Below are positions 19,392-29,004 of a stretch of 64,000 nucleotides of DNA, piece after piece. Within the stretch, counting starts at the first letter, position 1. The number at the start of each line of letters is the position of its first letter. Position numbers and translations under genes: made by a program. Under the pieces are notes generated by a model. It had not been told where the DNA came from, ran no database searches, and saw only the letters and a list, made by a program, of their open reading frames with translations. The stretch lies in the NCBI GenBank assembly GCA_020634235.1, contig JACKCB010000003.1, positions 186,001-250,000 on the forward strand, read 5' to 3'. The stretch comes from Ardenticatenaceae bacterium (GTDB lineage: Bacteria; Chloroflexota; Anaerolineae; Promineifilales; Promineifilaceae).

Positions 19392-20000
19392 ATGCGCAAC
19401 GAAATCGAGGTCATGAAGGTCTGGCGGATGCCGCCAATGGGCAAACTGGCGGTGGAAGTAGGGGGTCGCCGGCTGGAGTCGCTGGCCGAGCTGCAAAACG
19501 AGGCGACCGAACAGCGTATCCTGGCCGCCATTGGCGAACTAATCACCTTTGCCGGCGGCTACAAACGGTTGGTGGATGCGGGGGTTGCCCCGGAACTGGT
19601 CCCCCCTGCCCCACCGGCCGCGGCCACGCCTCCCCCGGCAGCGCCGGCCCAGGAGACGCAGGCCAGGTTTCTGGCTTCGCTGGTGCAGCCGCCCACGGAA
19701 CCGCCGGCCGCACCGTCGTCACCGCTGTCGTTTGGTTTTCGCCGGCCAACAAAGAGTATCCCCCCGGCCGGGGCGCTGCTGAGCCAGGTCAATATCGTCG
19801 ACCAGATTGACACCATCTTGCAGCGGCTGGTAGCCGCCGACCCGGAACTGGCCGCCCGCGACATTCGCATGGAACCGGGTCCGGGCGGCAAGCTGCAAAT
19901 CCGGGTGGACGGCAAGAACTACCAGCGCCCGGCCGAAATAGAGGACAAAGCGGTACAGAAGGTGCTGAAGCAGGCGCTGGTGGAGTGGGAGCGGTCTTAG
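19392..20000 (+). CDS. Hypothetical protein with Pro/Ala-rich linker
   Basis: A 202-residue protein of unknown function. The first 65 residues look structured (MRNEIEVMKVWRMPPMGKLAVEV). A Pro/Ala-rich linker spans about 75-125. A C-terminal segment (about 135-202) has alternating hydrophobic strands and helix, RDIRMEPGPGGKLQIRVDG. The charged, soluble ends and flexible linker suggest a two-part cytoplasmic protein. ATG 19392 lies 4-5 bases after AGAGG, with GGAGG slightly further upstream. It follows mutM by 28 bases and is probably cotranscribed. Confidence 0.7.
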   Translation: MRNEIEVMKVWRMPPMGKLAVEVGGRRLESLAELQNEATEQRILAAIGELITFAGGYKRLVDAGVAPELVPPAPPAAATPPPAAPAQETQARFLASLVQPPTEPPAAPSSPLSFGFRRPTKSIPPAGALLSQVNIVDQIDTILQRLVAADPELAARDIRMEPGPGGKLQIRVDGKNYQRPAEIEDKAVQKVLKQALVEWERS

Positions 20001-20038
20001 GGTTTGTCCCGGCCGGGGAGCACCCCCAGCTCAAAAAC

Positions 20039-23000
20039 TCAACCCTTCAGAGGTACGTTGCCCAGGCGTCCCGGCAAACTCACCTGGCTGCCACCCCCCT
20101 CCTGGTCTACATCCGCGGTCACCTTCGGCAGCAAGACGTAGAACGTACTGCCCCGGTTCAACTCGCTTTTCACCCAGATATCCCCCTTATGCGCATCGAC
20201 AATGCGCTTGACAATTGCCAGTCCCAGTCCCGCCCCGCCAAAGCGCCGGCGCGAAGAGCCATCCACCTGGTAAAAACGCTCAAAAATGCGCGATACCTTG
20301 TCGGGCGGCACGCCAATGCCCTGATCTTCCACCACCACCAGCACATCATCCGCCCGCTCCAGCAGCCGCACCGTAATCTCGCCCCCATTGGGACTGAACT
20401 TCAGCGCATTGCCAATCAGGTTATCCAATACCTGGTTGATCCGCCCCTTGTCGCCAGAGATGATGCCCGACTGAACACAGGGCCGGAAGGACAACTGCGC
20501 GCCGCCATACTCATTGCCAATCTGGTAATAGCGCAGCGCCGAATCAATCAGCTCCACCATGGAAAACGGCTCAATCACCAGTGTCGCGGCGGTGATCCGC
20601 TGCAGGGCCATGATGTCGGCCACCAGGCGGGTAATCTCGTCCGTCTTGTCCGAGACAATGCTCAACGAACTCGCCTGTTCGGGCGTCAATTCACCCATCT
20701 CGCCCTCAAGGATGAGGTCAACATAGCCGCGAATGAAGGTCAACGGCGTGCGCAGTTCGTGGGAGACATTTTGCACCAACTCATCCTTCAGGCGGTCGTT
20801 TTCACTCAGCTCCTCATAGGCCAGGGCCAGCTCGGCGGCTCGCTCCTCCAGCGCCTCAAACAGCCGCGCATTGGCAATGGCGATGCTCACCTGGGCTGAG
20901 GCAATCGTCATCATCTGAATGTCCGACTGGCCAAAGGCGTCGGGCTGGTCGCTGTCCACCGTCAGGGTGCCAATAACCTTATCGCGGGTAATGAGGGGCA
21001 CGGCCAACAGGCTGCGGACCACGGCATCAAAGAAGAGAAAGTCGGGCTGTTCGTAAGTATCGCGCACGTAGATGGGGGCGCGGGTGCGCACCACCTTGCC
21101 CGACACGCCATCGCCCAGTTTCATGCGCACATTCTGGAACTCCGGCTTAATGCCCACCCCGGCCGCGATAACCAATTCGTCCCCTTCCGGCATGAGCAGG
21201 GCAATGGTGCAGGCGCGCGCATCAAAAACGCGCTGCAGCATCCTGACCGTGGTGTCCATCACCAGTTCCAGCTTCAGGTTGCCGGTTACTTGCTTGGCCG
21301 TTTCCACCAGGGCCGACATGTTGCGCAGGCGGCGGGTGGCGTCGGTGTAAAGGCGGGCGTTTTCCACCGCCACAGCGGCCTGCTCGGCCAACAGGTTCAT
21401 CAGCAGCAGCTCGTCATGGGAAAAAATGTGGGGTTCCAGGTAGGTCACGGTGAAAACGCCAATGACCTGGTTATCATGTTTCAGCGGAAAGCCGGCAATG
21501 GCGTGAATGCCCCAGATCCGGGCCGACTGCGCCTGGTAAAGGGGGTGGCTGCGCGCGTCATCAATCACCACCAGCTCACCAGTACGCACCACTGTGGCCG
21601 TCAGGCCATCCGGCCGGGGCTGTGTCACCGCCGGTGTCCGTCGCCCATCGCGCCACAGGGCAGAGCAGAAGGTAAAGTCCTGCAGTTCGTGGTCATACAG
21701 GAAGATATGCAGGTTGCTGGCCCCAATCAGCGCCAGGGCCGATTCGGTGATGTATTGCAGCACCACCTCCAATTCCAGGGGACTGTTCAAGCGCAGCACA
21801 ATCTCGTGGAAAGCCGACAGTTCGCGAACCCGGCGTTGGGCCTGAGTGAAGAGGTGGGCGTGTTCAATGGCCACCGCGGCCTGGCTGGCCAGATTCTGCG
21901 CCAGCCGGGTCTCGTAGCCGCTAAAACGGCGCGCGTGCCGCTCCTGGCCCAGGGCCAGCAACCCCAGGACCTGGTCCCGCTGCACCAGCGGCACCAACAG
22001 CAGCGATTTGAGCGCGGCCGCGTCCAGCAGCGACCGCTCATCCGCCGTTGTGGCCGCCGAGAGCCGCAGGGCGCGGATTTCACGCTGGCTCAGGACCTGG
22101 CTGACGGTGGCGAAACTGGCCAGGTTCTCCAGTTGGCCCATGCCCACCAGCACCGACCCCGGCTGGTCAGCCCGCAGTTGGTTTTCGTGGGCGGCCAGGC
22201 GCAGGGTATCCCGGCCGGTGTCCTGCACAAAAATGGTACAGCTATCCAGCGAAAGGGCATGGACGATGGTTCGCACCACCGCCTGCAGCACAAAATCCAG
22301 GTCCAGATTGGCCGTCATGGTCGCGCTGGCGTCGTAAAGGGTGCGCAGTTCAATAACCTGCCGCTGCACTTCCTCGTGCAGCCGGGCATTGTGAATGGCC
22401 AGGGCGGCGTGGGCAGCCAGGGTACTCACCAACCAGGCCTCGCGCTCACCATAGGCCCCCACCTTGACACTGTCAATGGTCAGAACGCCCACCGGCTTGC
22501 TGCCGGCAATGAGCGGTGCGCCAATCCAGCCACGCACGTAATCCAGGCCGGTCATCGGCTTCCAGCGCGGATCCAGGCGCACATCATCAATCCACAGCGG
22601 GCGCTGCTGCTCCAGGATGCTGCGTACCAGGGCGCTGTCGGCCACTGCATCATTGGCGCGCGAGATTAGCAGCGAGGCATCGGCCCCCACATAGGGCCGG
22701 TGCATACGAAAGACCACCCGGCCTTCCTCCAGCAAACCAACTGAGGCAGAAGCGAATTGCACAACTTCGCTGAGCGAAATCAGCAGTTGCTCCAGGGTAG
22801 AATCCAGGTCCAGCGAGGTGCTGATGTTGGTCACGGCCCGGCGAACGGCGGAGGAAACCAGATACTCACCCACGACGTTGTCAACCAGCATCTGCATAGT
22901 CGAGTAAAGCTGGGCGTTCTTGATAATCACGGCCAGGTGATCGGCCATCACCCGCAGAACCCGGTAGGCATTCTCGTCAAGAGCGTCCGGCTGGTCGCTT

Positions 23001-23749
23001 TGCACCGAGAATGCGCCCACAACCTCACTGCCGGCACGCAGCGGCAGCCACATGACCGAGCGCGGGGTCGTCTCACCAATGAGTACACCCCCAACCGGCT
23101 TTTCGGCGCTGGCCCAATCGGTGGAGATGATGGGGAGGTCGTGGGTGATGACCCAGGCGCAAATGCTGGTCTGGCTGGACAAGGGGATGGGCGAGATATC
23201 GACCAGGTGGTAGTTTTCCACAGCGTAAGGAAAACGAATGAAATCGCTTTCCAGGTCACGGAGGGCCACGACAAAGGATGGGGTGCGGCAAATCTGCATG
23301 ACCTGGCCATGGATTTCGGCCAGGGTCTGCCGCAAGGGGCGCAGCGCCCCGGCCGAGCGCACAATGTGGTAGATCGCTTCTAGCTGTTCGTTTTGCAGCG
23401 GTTCGTCGGATACCGGCACGGCCGGGTTGGTGTTGGGAATGTGATAGGGGGCGGTGCTGAGGATAGCGCCAATGAGTTCGGCCAGGGCAACATCGACCGG
23501 CCGGAAGGGATCTGCGCGCTCGAAGGTCAGGCAGAGCGGGGAATTGCTCAGGGAAATGTGGAGCAGACCTGATTCGGGCTGGCTTTTGCGCCCGTCTGGG
23601 GTGGCCACGTCCAGCGCAGTCTTGCTGGCCTGCAAATGCTCCCGGGCGAAGTCGGCAATGAGCGCCGACAGCGATTCGAATGACCTGGGCATGGTCAGGC
23701 TGCGCTGCAGGTTATTAAGGGCAAGCAAAATTGAGGCGTCTTGCGTCAT
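20039..23749 (-). CDS. Multi-GAF sensor histidine kinase
   Basis: A 1236-residue soluble kinase. I count five GAF-type domains in a row (roughly 120-290, 310-470, 485-640, 655-800 and 825-985), each with the usual LLAVPLI/GVLTID-like strands. A short coiled linker leads to HisKA with the phospho-acceptor His in QNVSHELRTPL. The HATPase domain has the N box DNLIGNALKFSP, DQGIGVPPDKV and GGAGLGLAIVKR. No transmembrane segment or receiver domain is visible, and no response regulator lies next to it. GAF arrays usually bind small ligands, cofactors or chromophores; none can be named here. Confidence 0.92.
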   Translation of the reverse strand: MTQDASILLALNNLQRSLTMPRSFESLSALIADFAREHLQASKTALDVATPDGRKSQPESGLLHISLSNSPLCLTFERADPFRPVDVALAELIGAILSTAPYHIPNTNPAVPVSDEPLQNEQLEAIYHIVRSAGALRPLRQTLAEIHGQVMQICRTPSFVVALRDLESDFIRFPYAVENYHLVDISPIPLSSQTSICAWVITHDLPIISTDWASAEKPVGGVLIGETTPRSVMWLPLRAGSEVVGAFSVQSDQPDALDENAYRVLRVMADHLAVIIKNAQLYSTMQMLVDNVVGEYLVSSAVRRAVTNISTSLDLDSTLEQLLISLSEVVQFASASVGLLEEGRVVFRMHRPYVGADASLLISRANDAVADSALVRSILEQQRPLWIDDVRLDPRWKPMTGLDYVRGWIGAPLIAGSKPVGVLTIDSVKVGAYGEREAWLVSTLAAHAALAIHNARLHEEVQRQVIELRTLYDASATMTANLDLDFVLQAVVRTIVHALSLDSCTIFVQDTGRDTLRLAAHENQLRADQPGSVLVGMGQLENLASFATVSQVLSQREIRALRLSAATTADERSLLDAAALKSLLLVPLVQRDQVLGLLALGQERHARRFSGYETRLAQNLASQAAVAIEHAHLFTQAQRRVRELSAFHEIVLRLNSPLELEVVLQYITESALALIGASNLHIFLYDHELQDFTFCSALWRDGRRTPAVTQPRPDGLTATVVRTGELVVIDDARSHPLYQAQSARIWGIHAIAGFPLKHDNQVIGVFTVTYLEPHIFSHDELLLMNLLAEQAAVAVENARLYTDATRRLRNMSALVETAKQVTGNLKLELVMDTTVRMLQRVFDARACTIALLMPEGDELVIAAGVGIKPEFQNVRMKLGDGVSGKVVRTRAPIYVRDTYEQPDFLFFDAVVRSLLAVPLITRDKVIGTLTVDSDQPDAFGQSDIQMMTIASAQVSIAIANARLFEALEERAAELALAYEELSENDRLKDELVQNVSHELRTPLTFIRGYVDLILEGEMGELTPEQASSLSIVSDKTDEITRLVADIMALQRITAATLVIEPFSMVELIDSALRYYQIGNEYGGAQLSFRPCVQSGIISGDKGRINQVLDNLIGNALKFSPNGGEITVRLLERADDVLVVVEDQGIGVPPDKVSRIFERFYQVDGSSRRRFGGAGLGLAIVKRIVDAHKGDIWVKSELNRGSTFYVLLPKVTADVDQEGGGSQVSLPGRLGNVPLKG

Positions 23750-23822
23750 GCCGCTGTGTTATCCCCTCTGATGCCATTCTCTGAAGTCACCGGTAAAGAC
23801 ACGCCTTATGATTATAAACCAA

Positions 23823-23851
23823 GTGACCAGGAAATGTTGGTTCCTGGTCAC
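23823..23851 (-). terminator. Hairpin after secA
   Basis: GTGACCAGGAA and TTCCTGGTCAC are perfect 11-bp arms around a 7-base loop. On the minus strand the stem is followed by TTGGTTTATAA, a weak T-tract, 29 bases after the secA stop. Confidence 0.6.
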
Positions 23852-23879
23852 AATTTCCTACGCCATTTTGCTGCGCCGG

Positions 23880-26800
23880 TTAGCGGCGTTTGCGTCGCTG
23901 CTTGGTTGCCGCCCCGGCCGGGACGGCTCCCGCCCCGGCCGGGGCATTCGTTTGCCCCATATCCTGGCGCATATGGCACTGCTTATACTTCTTGCCACTG
24001 CCACAAGGGCAGGGATCATTTCGCCCAACCTTCGGTAGATCACGCCGCAGCTCCACACCCCGTCCCTTCTCACGCTGCACCACCTGGTAGCCGGCCTGGC
24101 TCATCTGCTCCTGCTGGGCCGCGGCCAACTCCTGCTTGCGGATAAAATCCTGGTGTCCCTGAATCTCCCGGAAAAAGCGGTTGGCCACATCCTCATCGAT
24201 GTTATGCCGCATGTCCGAGAACATCTGGAACGAGCGCCGCTTATACTCCACCTTGGGGTCACGCTGGCCAATCGCCTCCAGCCCCACCTCGCGGCGCAAG
24301 TCATCCATCGCCGTCAGGTAATCGCGCCATTCCCGGTCAATAGCGCTGAGCAGCAGGGCACGCTGGAAACTCTGATACTGCTCTCCACTAATCCGCTTAC
24401 GCCAGATATCCTGCTGCTGGCGGATGTGGTTATCTAAAGCCTCGGCCAGGCTAGGCCCGTCCAGGGCCGAAAGGCTCTCCAACAGTAGTTCGCGCAGCGT
24501 CTCGTCCACCTGGCCCCGAAAACGGGTCTGCTGCCCTTTCATAGCCTGGATCGACAGGCCCTCAACATTGAACTGCAAGAAGGCCTGGTTGATCCCCTGC
24601 AGCGCCTTACGCCAGATTGCCTCGCGCTGATTCTGCTCGATATGGGGTGCCAGGAAACTGTCATACAGATCCTGCACCTGGCCCACGAAATCGCGGCGAA
24701 TGTTTTCGCGCACCTGCATCTGGCCAGAACGCATGGTGCTGATGCGCGCGGCCACATTGGGAACCGCCGGCAGCAGCGGAAGGAACCGGTTCATGGCCTG
24801 GAGAAGCTGGTAGAGGTTCTGGCCATCTTCCAGGTTATCCTGTACCAGAACCATGAGATAATCCACCAATTTGCGGGCCGGCATGGCCGCAAGCTGGGCG
24901 CGATCCAGCGCCAGGATACCGGGCAGGAAGCCCCGCAGCCGGTTCACCACCCCGTTAACGTTAACGGAATCGGTGGCATCGGTGCTAAAGTCATCGATGG
25001 CCCGCTCAATCTCCCGGCGAATGAAGCCAGGATAATCTTCCAGATAGTTCTTGACCAGATCATCAATGGCTCCGTCAAATGCCTGCTGCACCTTGTCGTC
25101 CAGGTCAACTGCTTCACCCAGCAGAATGGCCCGCCGCTCAGCATAAATTGCCTGGCGCTGCTTGTTCATGACGTCGTCATATTCAACAACATTCTTGCGC
25201 ATGTCGAAGTTGTACCCTTCGATGCGCTCCTGTGCGTTTTCGATAATCCGGTCCAGGATGCCCATCTCGATGGGCATGTCGTCTGGCAAAACATTGCTAG
25301 ACATGAAACGCTTCAAGCGTTCCCCGCCAAAACGGCGCATAAGATCATCTTCAATCGACAGGAAGAAGCGCGAAGAGCCAGGGTCCCCCTGGCGGGCAGC
25401 GCGCCCACGGAGCTGGTTGTCGATGCGCCGCGATTCATGACGCTCGGAGCCAACAACGTGCAAGCCCCCCAACTGCCATACCTCCTGGCGCTCTTCCTCA
25501 GCCTGGCGCCTGATGGCCTGAATTCGCTCAATGAGGGCTGGCTCCAGACCGGGCACATCCCGCGCCAGGGCCTCGGCTTCCTCTACATTCCCGGCCAGCA
25601 CGGCGCGAATCAGGGCCGCCCGGCCGTTGTAATTCAGCTCAAAAACGAGATCGGCAATAAATTGGGCGGCCAACTGGGGATCCAGGCGGGCCTGCTGGTA
25701 GCGGGTATGCAGCTGCAGCAGGTGCAGCGCTTCATCGGCGATGATGGCATCCTGGTTGTTCTGTTCCAGGTAGTCACGGGCGTCCATCAGGCGATTGGTG
25801 CGCAGCAGGCCCAGCACCTGGCGGATGATGTTGTAGTCTACGTTGTGGCTCTTCTGCATTTGCCGGGCCAGGAAGCCCACCACCTGCAATTCCTCGATTT
25901 CGCTCGCCGCCTGCTCAAATTCCGCCTGGCGCGCCAGCAAGCCGTCGACCAGGTCTTCGGTCAGTTTGCGATGCCGGGCGGCAAACGCCCGCGCCGGCGC
26001 TTCCCCTTCAGTCAACAGTTGGCTGGCCAACTGCGTCAGCAGGTTGCGGTCAAACATCTCTTTTTCTAGCACTTCGGCGGTCAGCCCTTCGGGGTTGCCA
26101 CCCAGCAAGATGTCGGTACCGCGGCCGGCCATGTTGGTGGAGATGGTTACCACCCCTTTGCGGCCGGCCTGGGCGACAATCAGCGCTTCGGAATCGTGTC
26201 GCTTGGCGTTTAGCACGTTGTGGGCAATCTTTTCTTTGCGCAGCATCTGGTCGATGACTTCTGAGTGTTCAACGGAGGTTGTGCCAACCAGCACCGGCCG
26301 GCCGCTCTGACTCATTCGCTTGATTTCGGCCACAATCGCTTTGTCTTTGGCCTCTGACGAACCGTAAACCTGGTCAGCGAAGTCGGTTCGCTTGAAGAAC
26401 ACCGGTTGGTCGGACTGGGGCTCGGTGTAGTAAATCTCCTCGGCGCTGTCCAGGCTGCGCTTTTTCTGCACCAGGCCCATGACGCCCTCTTTAACCACGT
26501 ACTCCACGTTGGTCGGCAGCGGGGTCACGCCGAGTTCATAGATCTCAAAGAACTCTTCGGCGTCGGTGAGGGCGGTACCGGTCATGCCGGCCAGCTTTTC
26601 GTAGAGGCGGAAGTAGTTCTGCAGGGTGATCGTGCCCACGGTCACGGTCTCGCGCTTGACCTCGACGTTTTCTTTGGCTTCGATGGCTTCGTGCAAACCG
26701 TCGGAATAGCGCCGGCCGGGCATGAGGCGGCCGGTGAAGTCATCCACAATCAAGACCTCGCCATTCTGCACCACGTAATGGACATCCCGCTTGAACAGGT

Positions 26801-27815
26801 ATTCGGCGCGGAGGGCGTTGTCCAGGTAGTAGGTCAGGTGGAAGAAGCGGGGGTCGTAGAGGCTATCGCCGGCGCTCACGTCGACTTCAGGCACGCGGCC
26901 CTCCACCTCGGAAATGCCCATTTCGGTCAGCGAAATGGTGCGGCTCTTTTCGTCCAGGTCGTAGTGGCCGTTGGGTTCTTCGTCCTCTTCGGCCGTATTT
27001 TCTTTGAGGCCCCGCAGATATTGGGCAAAGCGCTGGTAGTCTTTGCCCGAACGGGCGGCTGGACCGGAGATGATGAGCGGGGTGCGGGCTTCGTCGATGA
27101 GGATGTTGTCGACTTCGTCGATGACGGCGAAGTAGAGGTCGCGCTGCACCAGGTCGGCCCGGTTGAGGGCCATGTTGTCGCGCAGGTAGTCAAAGCCAAA
27201 TTCGCTGCTGGTGCCGTAGGTAATGTCCGCCTGGTAGGCTTCCTGGCGCGTGACGGGCCGCCAGTGGACGAGGCGTTCGTCTTCCAGTTCAGCACCGGGA
27301 TTTACGTAGTCGGGGTCGTAGCGGGCGGAGAAGCGTTGGGGACCAATGCAGCCCACGGTGAGGCCGAGGGCATGGAAGATTTTGCCCATCCAGCCACCAT
27401 CACGGCGGACCAGGTAGTCGTTAACGGTGACCAGGTGCACACCCCGGCCGGTGAGGGCATTCAGATAGAGCGGCAGCGTTGCGACCAGCGTCTTGCCTTC
27501 ACCGGTGCGCATCTCCACCACTTCCCCCTGGTGCAGCAGCATACCGCCCATCAACTGGACGTCATAGGGACGCAGCCCGGTTGTGCGCTGCGCGGCGACC
27601 CGCACCAGGGCGTAGGCTTCCACCAGCAGGTCGTCCAGCGTCTCCCCGGCGGCATGCCGTTCGCGCAGGCGGGCCGTCTGCTCGCGCAGTTCCTCTTCGG
27701 AGAGCTGCTGGAAACGCTCTTCCAGTGCGGCAATGGCGGCCACCTGGGGCTTCAGGCGATTGAGCAGTTTCTCGTTGGGATCGCCAACAATTTTGGTCAT
27801 CAACTTTTTGAACAT
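23880..27815 (-). CDS. secA: Preprotein translocase motor subunit SecA (unusually long)
   Basis: A 1311-residue ATPase driving proteins through SecYEG; typical SecA is 800-950. The start MFKKLMTKIVGDPNEK at 27815 matches the family; an upstream ATG at 27878 adds unrelated residues. Visible are QLMGGMLLHQGEVVEMRTGEGKT (Walker A), VIDEVDNILIDEARTPLI (Walker B), TNMAGRGTDILLGG, GSERHESRRIDNQLRGRA, and the C-terminal zinc/SecB tail GRNDPCPCGSGKKYKQCH. The segment between GGNPEG and GGLHVVG is about 205 residues, against about 35 in E. coli. The scaffold region after NKQRQAIYAERR is also expanded. All core motifs are intact, so it should be active. Confidence 0.97.
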   Translation of the reverse strand: MFKKLMTKIVGDPNEKLLNRLKPQVAAIAALEERFQQLSEEELREQTARLRERHAAGETLDDLLVEAYALVRVAAQRTTGLRPYDVQLMGGMLLHQGEVVEMRTGEGKTLVATLPLYLNALTGRGVHLVTVNDYLVRRDGGWMGKIFHALGLTVGCIGPQRFSARYDPDYVNPGAELEDERLVHWRPVTRQEAYQADITYGTSSEFGFDYLRDNMALNRADLVQRDLYFAVIDEVDNILIDEARTPLIISGPAARSGKDYQRFAQYLRGLKENTAEEDEEPNGHYDLDEKSRTISLTEMGISEVEGRVPEVDVSAGDSLYDPRFFHLTYYLDNALRAEYLFKRDVHYVVQNGEVLIVDDFTGRLMPGRRYSDGLHEAIEAKENVEVKRETVTVGTITLQNYFRLYEKLAGMTGTALTDAEEFFEIYELGVTPLPTNVEYVVKEGVMGLVQKKRSLDSAEEIYYTEPQSDQPVFFKRTDFADQVYGSSEAKDKAIVAEIKRMSQSGRPVLVGTTSVEHSEVIDQMLRKEKIAHNVLNAKRHDSEALIVAQAGRKGVVTISTNMAGRGTDILLGGNPEGLTAEVLEKEMFDRNLLTQLASQLLTEGEAPARAFAARHRKLTEDLVDGLLARQAEFEQAASEIEELQVVGFLARQMQKSHNVDYNIIRQVLGLLRTNRLMDARDYLEQNNQDAIIADEALHLLQLHTRYQQARLDPQLAAQFIADLVFELNYNGRAALIRAVLAGNVEEAEALARDVPGLEPALIERIQAIRRQAEEERQEVWQLGGLHVVGSERHESRRIDNQLRGRAARQGDPGSSRFFLSIEDDLMRRFGGERLKRFMSSNVLPDDMPIEMGILDRIIENAQERIEGYNFDMRKNVVEYDDVMNKQRQAIYAERRAILLGEAVDLDDKVQQAFDGAIDDLVKNYLEDYPGFIRREIERAIDDFSTDATDSVNVNGVVNRLRGFLPGILALDRAQLAAMPARKLVDYLMVLVQDNLEDGQNLYQLLQAMNRFLPLLPAVPNVAARISTMRSGQMQVRENIRRDFVGQVQDLYDSFLAPHIEQNQREAIWRKALQGINQAFLQFNVEGLSIQAMKGQQTRFRGQVDETLRELLLESLSALDGPSLAEALDNHIRQQQDIWRKRISGEQYQSFQRALLLSAIDREWRDYLTAMDDLRREVGLEAIGQRDPKVEYKRRSFQMFSDMRHNIDEDVANRFFREIQGHQDFIRKQELAAAQQEQMSQAGYQVVQREKGRGVELRRDLPKVGRNDPCPCGSGKKYKQCHMRQDMGQTNAPAGAGAVPAGAATKQRRKRR

Positions 27816-28001
27816 AGCCAGTATGCACCCTTTCTCATGCCGGCCCAGCGGGGCAGCCGGTGCGCTGTTGGTCAGCACCCCGGCCGGGGTAGGCCCGAGA
27901 ATCGTCTATTGCTTCGCGCAGTAAAATCGTCAGATTACAAACGTAACAGAATACGCCATCTTGCCGCCAATCGCCATTAGAAACAGGTAAACATTTCCCT
28001 G

Positions 28002-28964
28002 TTACTCATCAAACAGCTCGCCCACGCTCCGCCCTTCGTGACAGCGCAAAATCACCTCGCCCAGCAGTTCAGCCACCGAGAGAATGGTGATGTTCGGCAG
28101 GCGGCGCAGCTTCTCTGGCGCAATGGGCAGCGTGTCCGTGGTCACAATCTCTTTGATTGGCAGCTCCGCCAGGCGATCGGTGGCGGGGTCGGACAAAACA
28201 GGGTGCACAAAGGTGATGTAAACGTCGCGCGCGCCATGCTCTTTCACCACGCGCACCGCCTGGGCAATCGAGCCGGCCGTGTCCACCAGGTCATCGACAA
28301 TAATCACATCCTTGCCGGCCACGTCGCCAATCAGGGTCAGCGCCTCGCGGCGCAGGTCATTGCCCAGGCGGCGCTTCTCCACAAAGGCCAGCGGCAGCCC
28401 CAGATCATCGGCATACTTGCGCCCGTTCTTGGCAAAGCCCAGATCAGGCGTCACTACCACGGCGTTGCTCAAATCCTTCTGGCGAAAATAGGCCACCTGG
28501 ATGTAGCGCGCAGTCAGAATGTCGCCCGGAATCTTGTAGAAACCCTGAATCTGGCCGGCATGCAGGTCCAGCGTCGCATAGCGGTCCGCGCCGGCCACTT
28601 CGATCATGTCGGCCAGCAAGCGGGCGGTAATGGGCACACGCGGCTGGGTCTTCTGGTCGCTTTGCGAATAGGCCAGGTAGGGGGTAATCACGGTGATGCG
28701 CCCGGCCGAGTCACGCTTCAGGCAGTCGATGGCGATGAGCATCTCCATGATGTTGCGGTGCACCGGCCGGGCATGGCTGTGAATCACATACACATCCTGG
28801 CCACGCACGCTGCCATTCAGGGTAATCCAGATATTCTGGTTGGGGAAATCGACAATCTCCCAATTGCTGAGGGGCAGGTGCAGATAATCGGCGATGCGCT
28901 GGGCCAACTCCGGGCAACCGGACCCGGCAAAGAGCTTGATATCCTTGAAGGCAGCTACGGTCAT
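28002..28964 (-). CDS. prs: Ribose-phosphate pyrophosphokinase
   Basis: A 320-residue enzyme making PRPP from ribose 5-phosphate and ATP. PRPP is a substrate for TrpD, encoded nearby. Markers are FPNQNIWITLNGSVRGQDVYV, the DLHAGQIQGFY catalytic region and the PRPP loop VIIVDDLVDTAGSI. Of two close ATGs, 28964 is preferred because GGAG lies 7 bases before it; GGAG directly abuts the ATG at 28970. It follows meaB by 40 bases on the same strand and may be the last gene of that transcript. Confidence 0.95.
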   Translation of the reverse strand: MTVAAFKDIKLFAGSGCPELAQRIADYLHLPLSNWEIVDFPNQNIWITLNGSVRGQDVYVIHSHARPVHRNIMEMLIAIDCLKRDSAGRITVITPYLAYSQSDQKTQPRVPITARLLADMIEVAGADRYATLDLHAGQIQGFYKIPGDILTARYIQVAYFRQKDLSNAVVVTPDLGFAKNGRKYADDLGLPLAFVEKRRLGNDLRREALTLIGDVAGKDVIIVDDLVDTAGSIAQAVRVVKEHGARDVYITFVHPVLSDPATDRLAELPIKEIVTTDTLPIAPEKLRRLPNITILSVAELLGEVILRCHEGRSVGELFDE

Positions 28965-29004
28965 CCTCATCTCCACACGGCAGCAACCCCGGCCGGGCAC
29001 TGCC

